Assembly: GCF_947179165.1 (NCBI RefSeq)
Contig: NC_077243.1
Span: 9,823,001 to 9,887,000 of the forward strand
From: Solanum dulcamara
Taxonomy: Eukaryota; Streptophyta; Magnoliopsida; Solanales; Solanaceae
Reading direction: 5' to 3'
Length of the DNA: 64,000 nucleotides
The position numbers and the translations under genes were made by a program. Position 1 is the first letter of the stretch, and each line of letters starts with the position of its first letter. The notes beneath the pieces are model-generated. The model was not told the origin of the DNA and did not search any database. It saw nothing but the letters and a program-made list of their open reading frames with translations. Positions 38,234 through 51,501 of this stretch are shown in pieces.

Positions 38234-41200
38234 TTAACTCAATCCTTTAGTCAATAGGTCTGCAACTTGTTGTTGAGTGTGGACATAGGCAGTTTCAATC
38301 ACACCAGCTTTAATCTTATCTCTGATGAAATAATAGTCGATTTTAATATACTTAGTTCTTTCATGAAAGACTGAATTTGCAGCCAACTGAATAGCATACT
38401 TGCTGTCACTTAGAATGGTAACAGGTAGTTGAGGCACACCTAGCTCAGTAAACAAACCAATCAACCAAGTGAACTCAGAGACAGCTGAAGCCATGCTTCT
38501 ATACTCAGCTTCTGCTGAGCTCCTTGAAACAGTATGTTGTTTCTTAGATTTCCAAGATACCAAAAATTTCCCAAACTTGACTACATATCCAGTAATGGAC
38601 CTTCTTGTATTTGGACATGCATCTCAATCAGAATCACATCAACAAGTAATCATAGTAGTAGGCTGAGCTTTCAACCAAACCCTTTGTCCCACCGTGCCTT
38701 TGAGATATCTGACCACCCTGGTAGCTGCTTCCTAATGAGATTGCTTTGGTGATTGCATAAACTGACTAAGATTTTGTACTGCATAACCAATATCTGGTCT
38801 TGTGATAGTTGCATAAAGAAGTTTACTAACCAATCTCTAATAAGAAGTAATGGCATGAAGAACAACATCCTTAGTGTTGTCACTACTAAATCATGTTCCA
38901 CAGAAGTAAGTCGCGGGTTGGATTCAAGAGGAGTAGATGCAGGTTTGGCACCAGTGAGACCTATATCTGCATTGAGCTCTAAAATATACTTCCTCTGGTT
39001 TAGAATGACTCCCTTAGAAGATCTCAAAACTTCAATACCTAAGAAATACTTGAGTTCACTTAGATCTTTAAGTTTGAACTGCTGGTGCAGACTATCCTTA
39101 GCTTCACTGATCATTATTATCAGTGATAAGCAAATCATCTATATACACTAATATAATCACTATATCCTCCCTTTTCTTTAATGTGAACAAAGAATAGTCA
39201 TGTGCACTCTATGTAAAATCAATGGCCAGTAAGGCAGTAGTTAACTTCAAATTCCATTGTCTGGAGGCCTGTTTAAGACCATATAAAGACTTAAGTAACT
39301 TGTATATTTTGGTCTCACCTGCTTTCTTAAAACGATCAGGCATTTTCATATATACTTTCTCATCTAAATTCCCTTGTAGAAATGCATTATAGACATCCAT
39401 TTGATATAAGTTCCAATCTTTGGACATAGCTAAAATAATCACATATCTTACTGTGACCATCTTAGCAACAGGTGAGAAGGTGTCATGATAATCCGAACCT
39501 TCTTGTTGACTATATCTCTTGGCTACCAATCTAGCCTTGAATCTTTCTATTTCACTATTGGCCTTGTATTTCACCTTATAAACCCATTTAGAACCAATTG
39601 TATTCATCCATTTAGGTAAGTCAATTACTTCCCAAGTATGATTATCTTCAAGGGCTCGAATATCTTGTTTCATGGCCTGTATCCATCTATCATCTTTGGC
39701 TGCCTGTTTGAAAGCTTTAGGTTCCACATAGTCAGAAAACTTACTCAAATATCTTTGGTAACAAGGAGTCAAGTTGTCATAACAAAGAGAATTGGCTAGG
39801 GTATGTTTAGAGCTACTGTGTTTGGTACGAGGAAAGGCATAGTTTTTCATCCAAGTAGATGCCTTAGTGGTCCCTAAAGTTCTTCTAACAAATGGAGTCA
39901 CATCTGCAGGAGGATGTGCTGCCAATGCAGGAGGTTGTTCACAAATAACATCTTCCTGAGTTGCACTATCCTCAGTGGCTTCAGTGACCAAAGGAAGGAC
40001 ATCTACCGCTTCAGTGGCTATCTAAGTGTTATCAACCTTTTCTTCAGTACAACCTTTGTCAACAACTTCTTCAAAAATACACTCTAAAGGGGAACCAACT
40101 ACAGTTGATAGACCTATCTGTGGTAAAATTTGAGCAAATGGAAATGTTTCATCCTGAAAGACCATATCCCTACACATAAATATCCTGTTGGATTAATGGT
40201 TTAACAATATGTAGCCTTTCTGCAATTCTGAATAACCCATAAGGATAGTAGGAACAACCCTTTCTGCAAATTTATCTCCCTTATGTAATACTAAGGCATA
40301 GCATAAACAACCTATGACTCTTAAATGAGCTAAACTTGATTGTTAAGAATAAAGCAACTCATAAGGGACTTTTATTATCTGTAACTGATGAAGGAAGTCT
40401 ATTCATTAAATACACTGCAACTTTGATAAAGTAACCCCAATATCTAATAGGCGTATGTGATTGAAATCTGATAGCCCTGGCAACATTGAGAACTTGTCTA
40501 TGTTTTCTCTCAACCACACCATTTTATTGTAGTGTGTGAGAACAACTATTCTGATGTAGGATTCCTAAATCATGAAATAAACTCGTGCATTGAGAATTAA
40601 AGAACTCAGTACCATTGTTAGATCTCACAATTTTCACACAAGTACCAAATTGAGTCCTAATCATTAGTAAAAAATTCTTCATAGAAAACAATGATTTTAG
40701 ACTTCAACTGCAGCAAATAAACCCATACAAATCTGCTGTAGTCATCTACAATTTTAAGAAATAATGCTTCTTGTCTATTTTAGGAATCTTATAAAGTCCC
40801 CAAAAATCCATGTGAATTACATCAAAAGGCATACAAGTTCTAGAAGTGCTGTTAGGGAAAACAAGTCTAGCTTGTTTAGCTAATGGACAGATTGAACATT
40901 TATTCAATACTTCACTATTTTTACTACTGTGAACTAGTTTTAAGTGTTTCAAGACCTGAGAAGATGGATGTGTAAGTCTTCTATGCCACAAACTTGCACC
41001 TATACTACTGCTTTTATATTTACTTTGCATATTTCTTCTTGACTTTGCTTTGTTGAAATGTAACTCCTGAAAATGTAAAGTCCTCCATCTTCTTTACCAA
41101 TCCCCTTCACCCTGCCACTGAATAGGTCGTTAAATATACAAAAATCAGGATAAAAAGATACAAAGCAAGACAATTCTCTTGTAATTTTGGAGACTGATAA

Positions 41201-42310
41201 TAGGTTGAACTTGAAGTCTGGCACATATAGGACATTCTTCAAAGTATTATTATCAAATACATATGTTTCATTAACATGGCTAATATTCACCCTATCTCTA
41301 GTGGGTAGTTGGACTTGGTTTCTTTGTGACTTGGTTACATCATAACTCTTGTGCAGTGAGTTTTTATTTGTTGTGACATAATGTGAAGCCCTAGAATTCA
41401 CTATCAATTCCTGTGTAACAACCTTTGACATCAAACAAGTAGTAATACTTGCCATGTTAACTTGCTTACAATCTTGCACATCTTTGTTCGGCATTGCTAA
41501 TATCTGTTTGTATTCTTGTTCTATGAAAGCATGTCCTTTTTCTAAGTAATCCTTGTCCTCTTGACTGGTTGTAGCTTGAGAGTGATCATAATGACCTCCT
41601 GATACATTGTTTGCTGCTGAGTGTTGTCCTCCATAGCCACTGGGATGGAAAGATCCTCCTGTTGAATTTTTGTTTGTTGGATATTGTCTCCTATTGTCAT
41701 TACCAAAACATATTTTCTTCCTCTGCTTCCAATCATCTGTATAGCCAATTAATTTATAACAGTTGTCCTTGGTGTGTCCAGTAAAGTGACAAAACTCGCA
41801 TTTCTTTCCTTTGTAGTCTCTTCCCTGATTCTTATTGACATGCATCACAACTTGATCTGGTTTCTCAACTATGTTTGCCATGTATGATGAGTGTCAAATT
41901 TCATCCTCTATAATCATGGCATAATCTTGGTTTATATAAGGTGTAACTCCTTTCATCAGGATCTTTCTACGAGCTGAATCATATGACTCATTCAAACCAC
42001 TCAAAAACTGAATTAGTCTTAACTGTTGGAGGTGATCACTATATACCTTTGATTGAGGGCAATTACAGCAAGGATTTGGGACTACAACATCAAATTCATC
42101 CCACAATTCTTTTAATTTTGTAAAATAATGTGATAAAGAGTTTGTACCTTGTGTAAGAGTAGTGATTTCTCTGTGCAGTTGATAGACTCTCATACAATTC
42201 ACTTTATCAAACCTCTCCTTCAAATCTGCCCAAACTGAAAATGCACTTGTTGCATACACGATTCCACCAAGTAATTCCTCACTCATTGTGTTCATCAACC
42301 ATGAAAGCAT
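38234..42310 (-). pseudogene. Copia gag-pol, degenerate
   Basis: Gag (42310-41894) contains the UBN2-type region (LKERFDKVNCMRVYQLHREI, FLSGLNESYDSARRKIL). A CCHC zinc knuckle (CEFCHFTGHTKDNC) begins the next segment (41881-41000). The protease motif is damaged: NSRASHYVTTN (near 41400) replaces the expected DSGAS. The integrase start has LWHRRLTHPS and a CSICPLAKQ zinc-binding portion (41030-40746), then the frame is broken to about 40000. Reverse transcriptase covers 39991-38671 with WVYKVKYKANSEIERFKARL, FLQGNLDEKVYMKMP and YIDD (39145-39134), interrupted between 39209 and 39138. RNase H (38563-38234) keeps SSAEAEYRSM and KYIKIDYYFIRDKI. Confidence 0.9.
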
Positions 42311-42657
42311 ATTTGCATTACATGTTTCCCACTACTCATGTAGCTCATCATTGTATAGCTCCTTAATACAGCCTCCCGTAACAAAACAATATTTTCATTT
42401 TCCTAATAGTGCAATTCTCATCGACCTGCTCTAAATCCATAATTCTCAGATCCAATCAACTTTATGGGAATCAATATAGCTCCTGAAGCATCTGATGGCT
42501 CGACGTATAAATGATCATTTTGATCAATCTTTATAGTTGTCATTTCTGTGATTTAAAAAAAAACTTGAAGAGAAAACAAACGAGTCTAACTAGAAGCTGA
42601 TCCTAACTAGGATCTAAAAGATTTGCAATTCTTTCTCTAAACAGGTTGCATCGAATT

Positions 42658-42669
42658 GCTCTGATACCA
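42658..42669 (-). other. Primer-binding site for tRNA-iMet
   Basis: TGGTATCAGAGC on the minus strand immediately follows the 5' LTR, the standard Copia arrangement. Confidence 0.85.
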
Positions 42670-42987
42670 TGTGAAATTGTGAGCAAACAAGCTCACTAAT
42701 CCATTGAAGATCTGAAAATGCAGAGCGGAAATGCAGAGAAAAGGTAGAGAGAAATTTTATTATCTAAGTATTCTGAAAAATGTATATATTGTGAGCTTAG
42801 TTATATAGCTAGAATGAAGTGCAAAGTGTGTCCAAAATATCCTAACTAATTAACTATCTTTAACAACTCATACACTAACAAACTAACTCACTCAATGCAA
42901 CAATAATCACTCACGTCAATTGACTACAACAACACAACAACAAACTATCTAACTGAGTAACAAACTAACTAATTGCATGTTTGAACA
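42670..42987 (-). repeat. Copia 5' LTR
   Basis: 318 bp, ends matching the 3' LTR. It is longer because of a small internal duplication (GCAGAGCGGAAATGCAGAG) and an extra AACTGAGTAACAAAC-like segment near its right end. Confidence 0.92.
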
Positions 42988-43566
42988 TCCATACATATTG
43001 AACTTTTAAAGAAATATTCATGGTTATCATAATATTTTTTTTTCTTCAAATTATCATCTCTAGCCATCTTAACTTTTTTACCAATAAGTAGAATGTTAAA
43101 AATATTTCATTTATATACATTAAGTAAAAAAAAACTTGACTTAGCACACGTTTTTCAATTTTTTCACCATTTAATGATTCATTATTTTGTGTTGTAAAAA
43201 AAAAAAAATCATTATTTTGTCACTAAATAGAATGCCATTTTTTTTTATATTTGAATAATTCAAATATGTTTTGAAGAGAAAAAAATAAATTAATCGACTC
43301 GAGTTTATCAATCTTTAATGACTTATTAACTTTGATGAAATAATAAGAGAGAAAAATAGGAGTAAGAAAAAAAAGAATTTATATTATGTTGCTTAAATTA
43401 GGTCAATTGATTTTATTTGTCTAATGAAATAAATTCGGTTTTAGAAAATTAGGAATTAAACCCGGATGCAGCAAATCGTTCCTCTTTCTTCCCTGCAAGC
43501 CTCTTCATTCTTCAACAAATTTAGGGTTCCAAATTGAACTTTAAACCTGTTGAATTAATTCCATCA
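42988..43566. other. Spacer and FIP37 promoter/leader
   Basis: AT-rich with homopolymer A and T runs. A telo-box-like TTTAGGGTTCC lies at about 43518-43528, some 40 bp before the FIP37 start; such motifs are common in leaders of proliferation-related plant genes. Confidence 0.5.
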
Positions 43567-46500
43567 ATGGCGTCTCATAATCACATGGACGATGTAACTT
43601 CTTTTTTTCCTTTTCAATTACTTGTATTTCCTTTATACTATAATGTTGAATAAAAAAAATTTTTTGGGGGAGTTTTCAGGACCTCGATTTTGGTGGAGAT
43701 TTCGCCGCTACTAGGCGTTCAGGTTTGCTAGTTCTTCGCCATTGTCATCTTTATTGCAAGTTTTTGAGTATATTTCTTGATTACAAGTGATTTTAGGTAC
43801 CAAAAGAAGCTTTGGAGACCTTGACGATGATGAAGACGATATTTTTGGCTCTAAAAAGGTGTTTTGTTGATTTCTTAGTTAAAATTTATGTGATATGCTT
43901 TTTTTGGGACATCAAGAATTGTTTAACATAATTAAGTGCACTTTTTGATACTGTCAAGGATTTAAATCCTTCAACAATATTTAACTTTGACTGATCTGTA
44001 AGATTCTTTTCAACTATCTTCCACAATTTGTCACATGATAGGTAGGTTGCTCTCTCAATAGGTGTCATAGAGGCCTATTAGCACGGCAGTTGTAAGTCAA
44101 TATTTATCATTTACCTCTTTCAATACTAGGGTAATTTGTTGAAAGTAGAAGAAACAGCACCCGGTGCAGCGACAGGGATGATCTTGTCTCTTCGCGAGAG
44201 GTATGGTAGTTGGACCCTTGTTGCATATCTGTGAATGTTTTTCTTGGATTTAATTGCTTATGTTTTGTCACTTTCTCACTGTCTTTTGTGCTTTGTTATT
44301 GCAGTCTTCAGGACTGTAAGGATACCCTAGCATCATGTCAGGTGTTTATCATCTTACATTTTGTTTTTTGTTTTCCATGGTTATGTCCTAAACAGTCTAT
44401 CATCCTCTTTTTCAACATATGTATTCATGGTGTATAATTTTTTTTCTTCATATTAATCATCAGAACCTAGAAATTTGATGTTTTATTTTTTCGCTTATGA
44501 TAGCCGGAATTATCTTACTTTGTCTCAGTTAATATTCAAATGTATATTTAGGGTTTTAATTAGCTTAGAAGTAAGCACATGTAGTGTCTTTCATGGGAAG
44601 TTGTTTTGCATTTTCTCTGATACTCAATTCGTTCTTAAATTCATTTTAGATGCTTTAATTGTATAGGATTAAATCTCTTTCTTCCTTTGCTTATCAGTCT
44701 ATCAGATAATAATATGCTTTAACTAACATGTTGGCTGGATGGTGATCATTTACTGACTACCTATCGATCATCAGCATAAAGTGGTCTTCCTTCTCTAACC
44801 TACTCTTTTGAGTTGACGCTGCTAAAATAGGGGCTAAGATTTCTAATTTAACAGTTTGCACTCTTCTTTTGATGTTTTACGTCCCTTAATTCTTATGCTA
44901 ACACTAATTTGTTCAACAGAACTACACCACACTTAATGAAGCCTGAATCATGCTGTTGAATGACCAAAACAATAAAAAATTTCTTAAAACTTATTACTGA
45001 CTTAACTGTCTATGCTTGTTTCAGACAGAACTTGAATCTGCAAAATCTGAAATACAAAAGTGGCACTCTGCGTTTGAAAAGGATTCGTTCATAGCTCCTG
45101 GCATGACACCTGGTATTGTCCTTTTCAGCATCTCTATACAGTCACCTAAAATCCTGTTCCTTTGCTTCTAGTCTTTTTCTGATCTCCCTGTTTTCCCCGT
45201 TGCTGCTGTATGTTTGAGAGTCATACATCATGAAAGAAAAATCATCTTTTAGTTCCCTCTGTCCCATTTGATATATGATATGGTTTTGAAAGGTTTTGGA
45301 GTTATATGGGAAAGTTTGACTTGTTTGTTAAAGAATAGTAGACTAGTGTGGTGCTTCCACCATCACATCACTGCTTAAAGTTGAATTGCTTAAAATCCAT
45401 CTGTTATTTTTTTTTTCATGAGAGCTAGGATGTGCAATAAATCTGTCTGTTATCATTTGCAGAATCATGTTCAGCATTTGTGGTCACCCTTTAAATAAAA
45501 AGATCTTTCATGTTAATTGAGATGGAGTAACATTTTCCAATGAAGAGAATTAACTGTGCTCTTATTTGCAGAACCCAAGTTTGTGGTCAGTTATCTTCAG
45601 AACCTCAGATCATCTGAGGAGTCACTGCGTGAACAGGTTTTTTTTTTATTATTCCTCTTTATTTGTTCACTGCTAATACATCATTGAACACTTTTCTAAT
45701 CGTTATCTCATCTTTGCAATCTGTAGTTGGAAAGAGCAAAGAAAAAGGAGGCTGCATTTATTGTAACTTTTGCCAAAAGAGAGCAGGAGATAGCAGAGTT
45801 GAAGGTAAAGTTTTCCATGGACATCAAATGATAGATTGCATCTATTCCATATTTATTTTTAACTATCTTGTAGATAATTTGTTTTTTTTTGCTGCTATCT
45901 CAACAAAATTGGGCAGGATATTTAAACATGTTATCTTAGTTACGGTGTATAAAAAATATATGGAGCAAAAGAAATTGATTTCACTAAGAAATTGAAAATT
46001 GAGTTTGTCGATGCTATCTGAGTTGCCAGCTTTAAATTGTACTTTACTCTGAGAAAACCTCTCGTCTTTATGGTGTGCAATGAAGCTTGCAACCTACATC
46101 TTAGGGTAAACAAAAGCCTACTGCTAGTCAGCTGGTCTTTCATTTTCAATTTTGTCAATTGAAGAGATCTGTGATTTAATCAATACTAGCAATGCCCTTA
46201 TGTTATGAAATCTAGTTTTATCCCTGACAGGACCTCTGATCAGATGTCACGTCTTTCTTCTTTGTGGTGAGGGTGAGTAAGAAGGCAATGTAATGTTGTT
46301 GCTGAATGTTGAGTGTGCTGTTTTTTAAATCCTTTTTTGTAAAGCATGAGTATGTGGTGGTTTTTCCTTTATCTTTAGTTGCCTTTGTTTTAAAATGTAT
46401 ATATCCAATTCATCACTTTCTCTTTACTTTGTGCTGGTCAAGTCTCTCTTCTTACTTTACCTACTGGTAAATGTTTTAGTCTGCAGTTCGGGATCTTAGA

Positions 46501-49500
46501 GCTCAACTCAAGCCGCCATCTATGCAGGTAGTAGTAGTATCTTTTCTTACTTATAGATCTGCTGTCTGCATGCTCTGGGATATAAAACCCGAAAAAGGAG
46601 GGAGAGAGAGACTGAGAGAGTATGTATATGTGTCATTCCCCGATGTTGTTCAATTGTTTTGGTGATTTTTTCCAATTTGCTCCTTTAAAAAGGAGTTCTA
46701 TGTAATCTTTATGTGTTGTACATAGCTTGTTTTTTGTTTCACACAGTTAGTTGCTTGGTACAGGAGTAGCAACTTTAATGCTTAACTTCCACATAAATCA
46801 TCAACCAGCAGCCAATGGCATCATAATCAAAGTCTAATCAATCTACTAAAAGCTGAATGTTGCAGAAATCTGAAAGGATGTTCAAGTAATTTGATGAGTA
46901 TTTCAGAACTGCAACTGACAGAAGTCAGTTCTCCTCTGCTCCCACCCGGCTACCCTCCAAAAATAGAAATCTTGTTCCTGTCTTGAGGTCATTGTTAAAC
47001 AAAGTTTCTTTGTGTACGGGGGAAGGTGGTAGTTTTTCTACCATAGGTTGAATTAGCATTTCACTCTGTATCTTATTCTTTTTTGTCAAAATGCATATTG
47101 GCTTAGTTTTGTTAGCCAAAACCAGGGTAACACTTTTTCGTGGCCTCCTACATCTCACTTTTTAAACTTCCTTGTTCATTCTGGTTCCTTTGGTTATTAC
47201 TTTGTTAATTTTTTCCCTTTTGCTTAAATAATAAAATTGTTAGCTGGCGCACCATGTTGCTTTGCTAATTCTAGTTAGGGAATCTTACTTCCAACTCCAG
47301 TCCAGTATCAACCTTATGCGCACATATTGGCCTGATAATTTAATTCTTGTGTTAACACTAGTGCTATGGTTTCAAGGCTAGAATCCCTACCAAGCTCCAA
47401 TATACTAAGTATGCTAGAAAACCACATAGGATATTGTTAGGGTTGTAAATTGAAAGTTAGTCAAAAAAAGGGGGGGGGGTAGCTCAGTTGACAAAGGTAG
47501 GTTGAGGGACTTGTTTCTTAGGTCACAAGTTTGAGCTGCGCCAAGTGAACTAACTCCAGTATTTACGTGGAGAAGGGTAGAGGGGTGGCCCCCTCATCCC
47601 TGAGTTTCGGAGGCTGCAGTTTTTCGGTTATAATTAAATGTAAGTTAGCAAGGGGAATCATGAAAGGGCATGGTTTCATTTGTGTTTCTATTTTGTTGAT
47701 ACTTTTGATGCAAGTTCAGCTTTTCGTTTCCAGACTAATGGAGGAAAGATAACTGAAGGGTAAGAGCAGCATTTATCTAACATCTAACTGGCTAATAAGA
47801 TAGAGCCTCTTAGGAACTGCATATGGTGGCCTGTACCTCTTCTCTGCTTGAATCGTTCTGTTTAACCCTAATGTAGATCCTACTAGCTGGATTTGGGTCT
47901 TTAATCTTTACGAAAAGATTGAGTCGTCAGTGGCCACTTGTTTCTTACTATCTATGCTACTAATTAAGGGGCAGATTTAGTTTTATTGTAATAACTTATG
48001 AAGCCTGCACTATTGTTCCACTAACATCCTCATAATCACACATTTATCAAAAGCAGAGAAGATGTTAAAATTGTTATTGCATTTAATGGGTAGTGATTTC
48101 CTTGTAGCTCAACTCTCCTTTGACGGCTATGCTTACACTCGGCATCAGCATCATAAATTTCCCCTCCTATTTTTCAAAGTTTATATTCATTCCTAGTTGA
48201 ATTTACCAAATTTGTATTATGCACACATGCCTTATGCCCCCCTTAACTAGTTTCTCTTAAGATTTAGATTCAAATTTGCTCAATTAATGGCCTAATAGAT
48301 CTTCATGTTAGGTGAAAACGGATGATACTATGAATAAATGTCATCTTATACCGTAGCTTTTCCTTCTTTCTTTTTGGGTTAACATTTGTTTTTAATCTCT
48401 TTGTTCACATTTTGCTCAGTTTCCTTATTCTTTTGGGTGTAAATTTACAGGCACGGAAGTTATTACTAGATCCAGCTATTCATGAAGAGTTCACTAGGCT
48501 GAAGGTAAGTAGTCTGGACAATGATTTTAATTTCAAGCTGAAATGTCTGGAGAGGAGACTGATACGCTTATCTAGTGGTTCCATACTTTAGCTTCATTGT
48601 GCTTTCAAGTCTCTTTGATGGTTGGCTGGAATTATTTATTTAACGGGGCAGTTCACTGTTGGTGACATCGTTCCAGGTTACCTTCTGAATTGCTCAATGA
48701 GCTCAGATGATGCATCCTGTTGCCAATGAATAAAGCATGCTTGGTGCTTAAATTTTTTGGATGCTTTTCTCGTGTAGTTTAGTTGACCTTTTCATTGTTC
48801 CTTCGTGGCCTTGCTGGATTCATCCTGTTGCCAATGAATAAAGCATGCTGGTGCTTAATTTTTTTGGATGCTTTTCGCGTGTAGTTTATTTGACCTTTTC
48901 ATTGTTCTTTCGTGGCCTTGCTGGCTCTGATTGCATTCTTGCTTACATCTTTTCTTGTTTTGCATTGCCAGAATTTGGTTGAGGAGAAGGATAAAAAAGT
49001 GAAGGAGTTGCATGATAACATTGCTGCTGTCAATTTTACCCCACAAAGCAAAATGGGCAAGATGCTAATGGCTAAATGTAGGACACTGCAGGAGGAAAAT
49101 GAAGAGATTGGAAACCAGGCTAATGAAGGAAAGGTAGTAAATGGTTTTCTTGATCAGTGAAGTGTGTAAATATAAAGTTCTTTTAGTTCAAAACTGAATT
49201 TAGAGATGGAAGAGTAATCTATTCATAAGTTACATAGTTGCCTAGCTTATTTCTTCCAGGTTTGTTGAATTATGATGGTTGCTTTAAAGGTGATAAATGT
49301 GAGATGTTACAGAAGTTCTGTTTCTTTACTTGCAGATGCATGAATTAACAATGAAACTGGCTTTGCAGAAGTCTCAGAATGCTGAACTCAAAAGTCAATT
49401 TGAAGGTTAATGTTCTCTCAAGTTGTTTTACTAATATACCTCTGTTTTCCTTTTGATTGGGATCGGGACTTTTTGTTTGCAGCTAATATTCTTGTGATTG

Positions 49501-50026
49501 ACTAGTCAGCTTGGTCAGGTATTCTAGATATGATCAGTGTGATTGATAATATTTGCGAGGATATTTAGCTTTGCCGTAGATGTTGAAACTTTTGGTAATA
49601 AATGCATATACCCCTCTGGTTTATCTGACATTACATGAGTAAAGACATAGTCACTCTTAGATATAATTTGCTTTTTGGTAGGTTTTTTCGCTTAAGTAAG
49701 CAGTTGACAAGGAATTCTACTACACTTTTAATACATATTTTATCTGTACTCTAAGGAACCAGTTGATGTCGCCTGATCTGTGTGTAGTTACTTTATATCT
49801 GCATTCCCTTATTCTTGCGACAGTGAAATCATGCCAGACATAAGGCATGCTTTAACTTAGAATTGAGTCGTCATCATCAGCGAAACCTACATCATCCCAA
49901 ACTGTGAAACTGTTAATTCCTACATTGGTTCACCCATTAGCCTGCTCTCTCCAGAGTTCATGATTTGTTTGTAGGTCAAAGTAGTTTCTTCTTGTTCTAT
50001 GGTGGATTGTAGTATCTCTTTTCACA

Positions 50027-50057
<31 letters not shown>

Positions 50058-50539
50058 GTATGGCATAACTAGGAAGTTAGCACCCTCGTTGCGTAAGCAA
50101 TCCATATTTGTGCTAATTTTGTTATAGATCTTTCATCACATGTGTTCATACCAACTTGAATTCTGTTGCTTTGCCCATTGTTATTCAGAACTAACAATTT
50201 TTATTCTCACTTGCAGGCCTGTGCAAACAGATAGAGGGACTAACGAACGATGTGGAAAGATCAAATGAAATGGTGCTTCACACAGTTTCCATTCTTGTTT
50301 AGAGTGAAATTAGACATTAGGATGACTTTTGAAAGATGTAGAGTTTGACGTTTTAATCGTATTTGTCCTAGGTACTAATCTTGCAAGATAAACTTGAAGA
50401 GAAGGATGAAGAGATCAGTAAGCTGAAGGAAGAGTTGAATGAGAAAAACACTACTGTGGAGAAAACTGAATTAACTCCTGAGAAAACTGCAAATGATGAA
50501 GAAATGACAACTACAGAAGCAGAGGCAGAGAATGAGTAG
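43567..50539 (+). CDS. FIP37: FIP37, WTAP-type m6A methyltransferase subunit
   Basis: The plant homolog of WTAP/Mum2, first named FKBP12-interacting protein of 37 kDa, a nuclear scaffold of the MTA-MTB complex that methylates adenosine in mRNA; loss is embryo-lethal in Arabidopsis. Exons are 43567-43593, 43680-43722, 43797-43858, 44130-44200, 44305-44341, 45025-45112, 45572-45636, 45727-45804, 46480-46527, 48451-48504, 48972-49133, 49336-49405, 50217-50272 and 50372-50539. All are GT-AG with matching phases: 1029 nt, 342 aa, close to the family norm. The N-terminus is acidic (MDDDLDFGGDF, GDLDDDEDDIFGSKK). Conserved parts include WHSAFEKDSFIAPGMTPEPK, FAKREQEIAELKSAVRDLR and LMAKCRTLQEENEEIG, followed by coiled coil to about residue 310 and an acidic tail ending EAEAENE. 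The nucleus/m6A role is known for the family, not shown here. Confidence 0.95.
47463..47640 (+). mobile_element. tRNA-derived SINE-like insertion, FIP37 intron 9
   Basis: GGTAGCTCAGTTGACAAAGG resembles a Pol III A box, and GGTCACAAGTTTGAGCTG about 35 bp downstream resembles a B box. Together they match the 5' half of a tRNA-derived SINE head. Flanks AAATTGAAAGTTAGTCAA (left) and AAATGTAAGTTAGCAA (right) look like an imperfect target duplication. It does not fold as a full tRNA and lacks a (TTG)n tail, so it is not a functional tRNA gene. Confidence 0.5.
48713..48925 (+). repeat. Tandem duplication, 108-bp period, FIP37 intron 10
   Basis: Copies begin at 48713 and 48821 with CATCCTGTTGCCAATGAATA and both end with CGTGGCCTTGCTGG. 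About five substitutions and a few single-base indels separate them, so the duplication is fairly young. Confidence 0.92.
50036..50056 (+). repeat. Poly-G run of 21, FIP37 intron 12
   Basis: Preceded by a T run (TTTTTTTTTT then G21). Exact length is unreliable in most sequencing methods; it may mark a collapsed or misread stretch. Confidence 0.8.
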
Positions 50540-51501
50540 GCAAACTTCTGGAGTTGGTCAGCACATTCGAGGCCTTATCTTCATACATGAAGCTACTCTT
50601 TTATCCTTAAATGGTACAACGATAAAACAAGCAGAAGATGAAGCCACGGACCTGGCAACAAGAGCTCTCAGTTTGTAAAGCAACAAGGCGCGACCATATC
50701 TACTTAACTGTTGAGCTGTAGACAGTCATACCGATGTACTTGTAACTGCAGTCCGTGTTTAGATTGTACGATTTTATATCCCGTTTTCTTGGGTATTAAA
50801 TGGTGTATTTAGTTCCTTATCCATGTCAGCAGCACCAATATGATCTACAGCCTATTTTGATTCGTAGAACATTTTCTCAATTATGCACTTGCAATTTAGC
50901 CGATGTTTTATCGTGAGGAACTGTAATTTATCTTGTAGAGTGTAGCTAGACTAGATGTGGCTAAGTGCATCGTTACCTCTTCAATTGTTTTACTAACAAC
51001 GTTTTCCTGATATTTTGTAAGTTCCAAAAAACTAATTCGTCATATTAACCAATTTTTGAGCTGTGGGTACTTTTTTGTTATCAAAGCAGCTTCACACCTA
51101 ATTCTATCATAAAAAATATAGATGTCTCATTTTACGTGAAACAATATTATGACATCTTTTTATTGTACTTTACCGTACGTCCCAGAGAATTCAAATGTCC
51201 AAAGAAAAATTTCCCATTTTTAGAAGGCGTGATTTGTTCAACCCAAAATCAGAACTGGGACAATTAATTTGGAGACAGTTGCTTTCCTAATTATTTCTTT
51301 AACAACTCTTTTATATGATATAACAATGATAACTTAATCTAGTATTGCCCTTTAACCATATGGTGTAATATGAAGTATTTCAGAAGCAGATATGTAACTA
51401 GTAAAAAGGCAACAAATAGTAAACTAAGCTGACTGAGCAGACAAGTGAAATTAGATTTATTACATTCTATCAGACTGCCAACAAAGGAGTATATCAATCA
51501 G
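50540..51501. other. Convergent intergenic space, FIP37 and OCRE/G-patch 3' ends
   Basis: About 960 bp between two stop codons that face each other. No further gene is seen; it must hold both 3' UTRs and polyadenylation regions. Confidence 0.6.

Larger units (their letters stand above)
37868..42987 (-). mobile_element. Ty1/copia LTR retrotransposon, defective
   Basis: A 5.1-kb element on the minus strand. LTRs are 42670-42987 (5') and 37868-38163 (3'), each with TG...CA ends. The primer-binding site TGGTATCAGAGC (42669-42658) directly follows the 5' LTR and fits tRNA-iMet; the polypurine tract TTGAGAGGGTG directly precedes the 3' LTR. Flanks TTCAT and TCCAT are a target duplication with one mismatch. 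Coding order gag, protease, integrase, reverse transcriptase, RNase H is that of Copia. Many frameshifts and stops make it non-functional. LTRs differ at roughly 20 sites plus several indels, so insertion is not recent. Confidence 0.93.

Noticed and set aside
47478..47552. Possible tRNA gene
   Set aside because: A and B box-like motifs are present but no cloverleaf could be formed and no acceptor stem pairs; treated as a SINE head.
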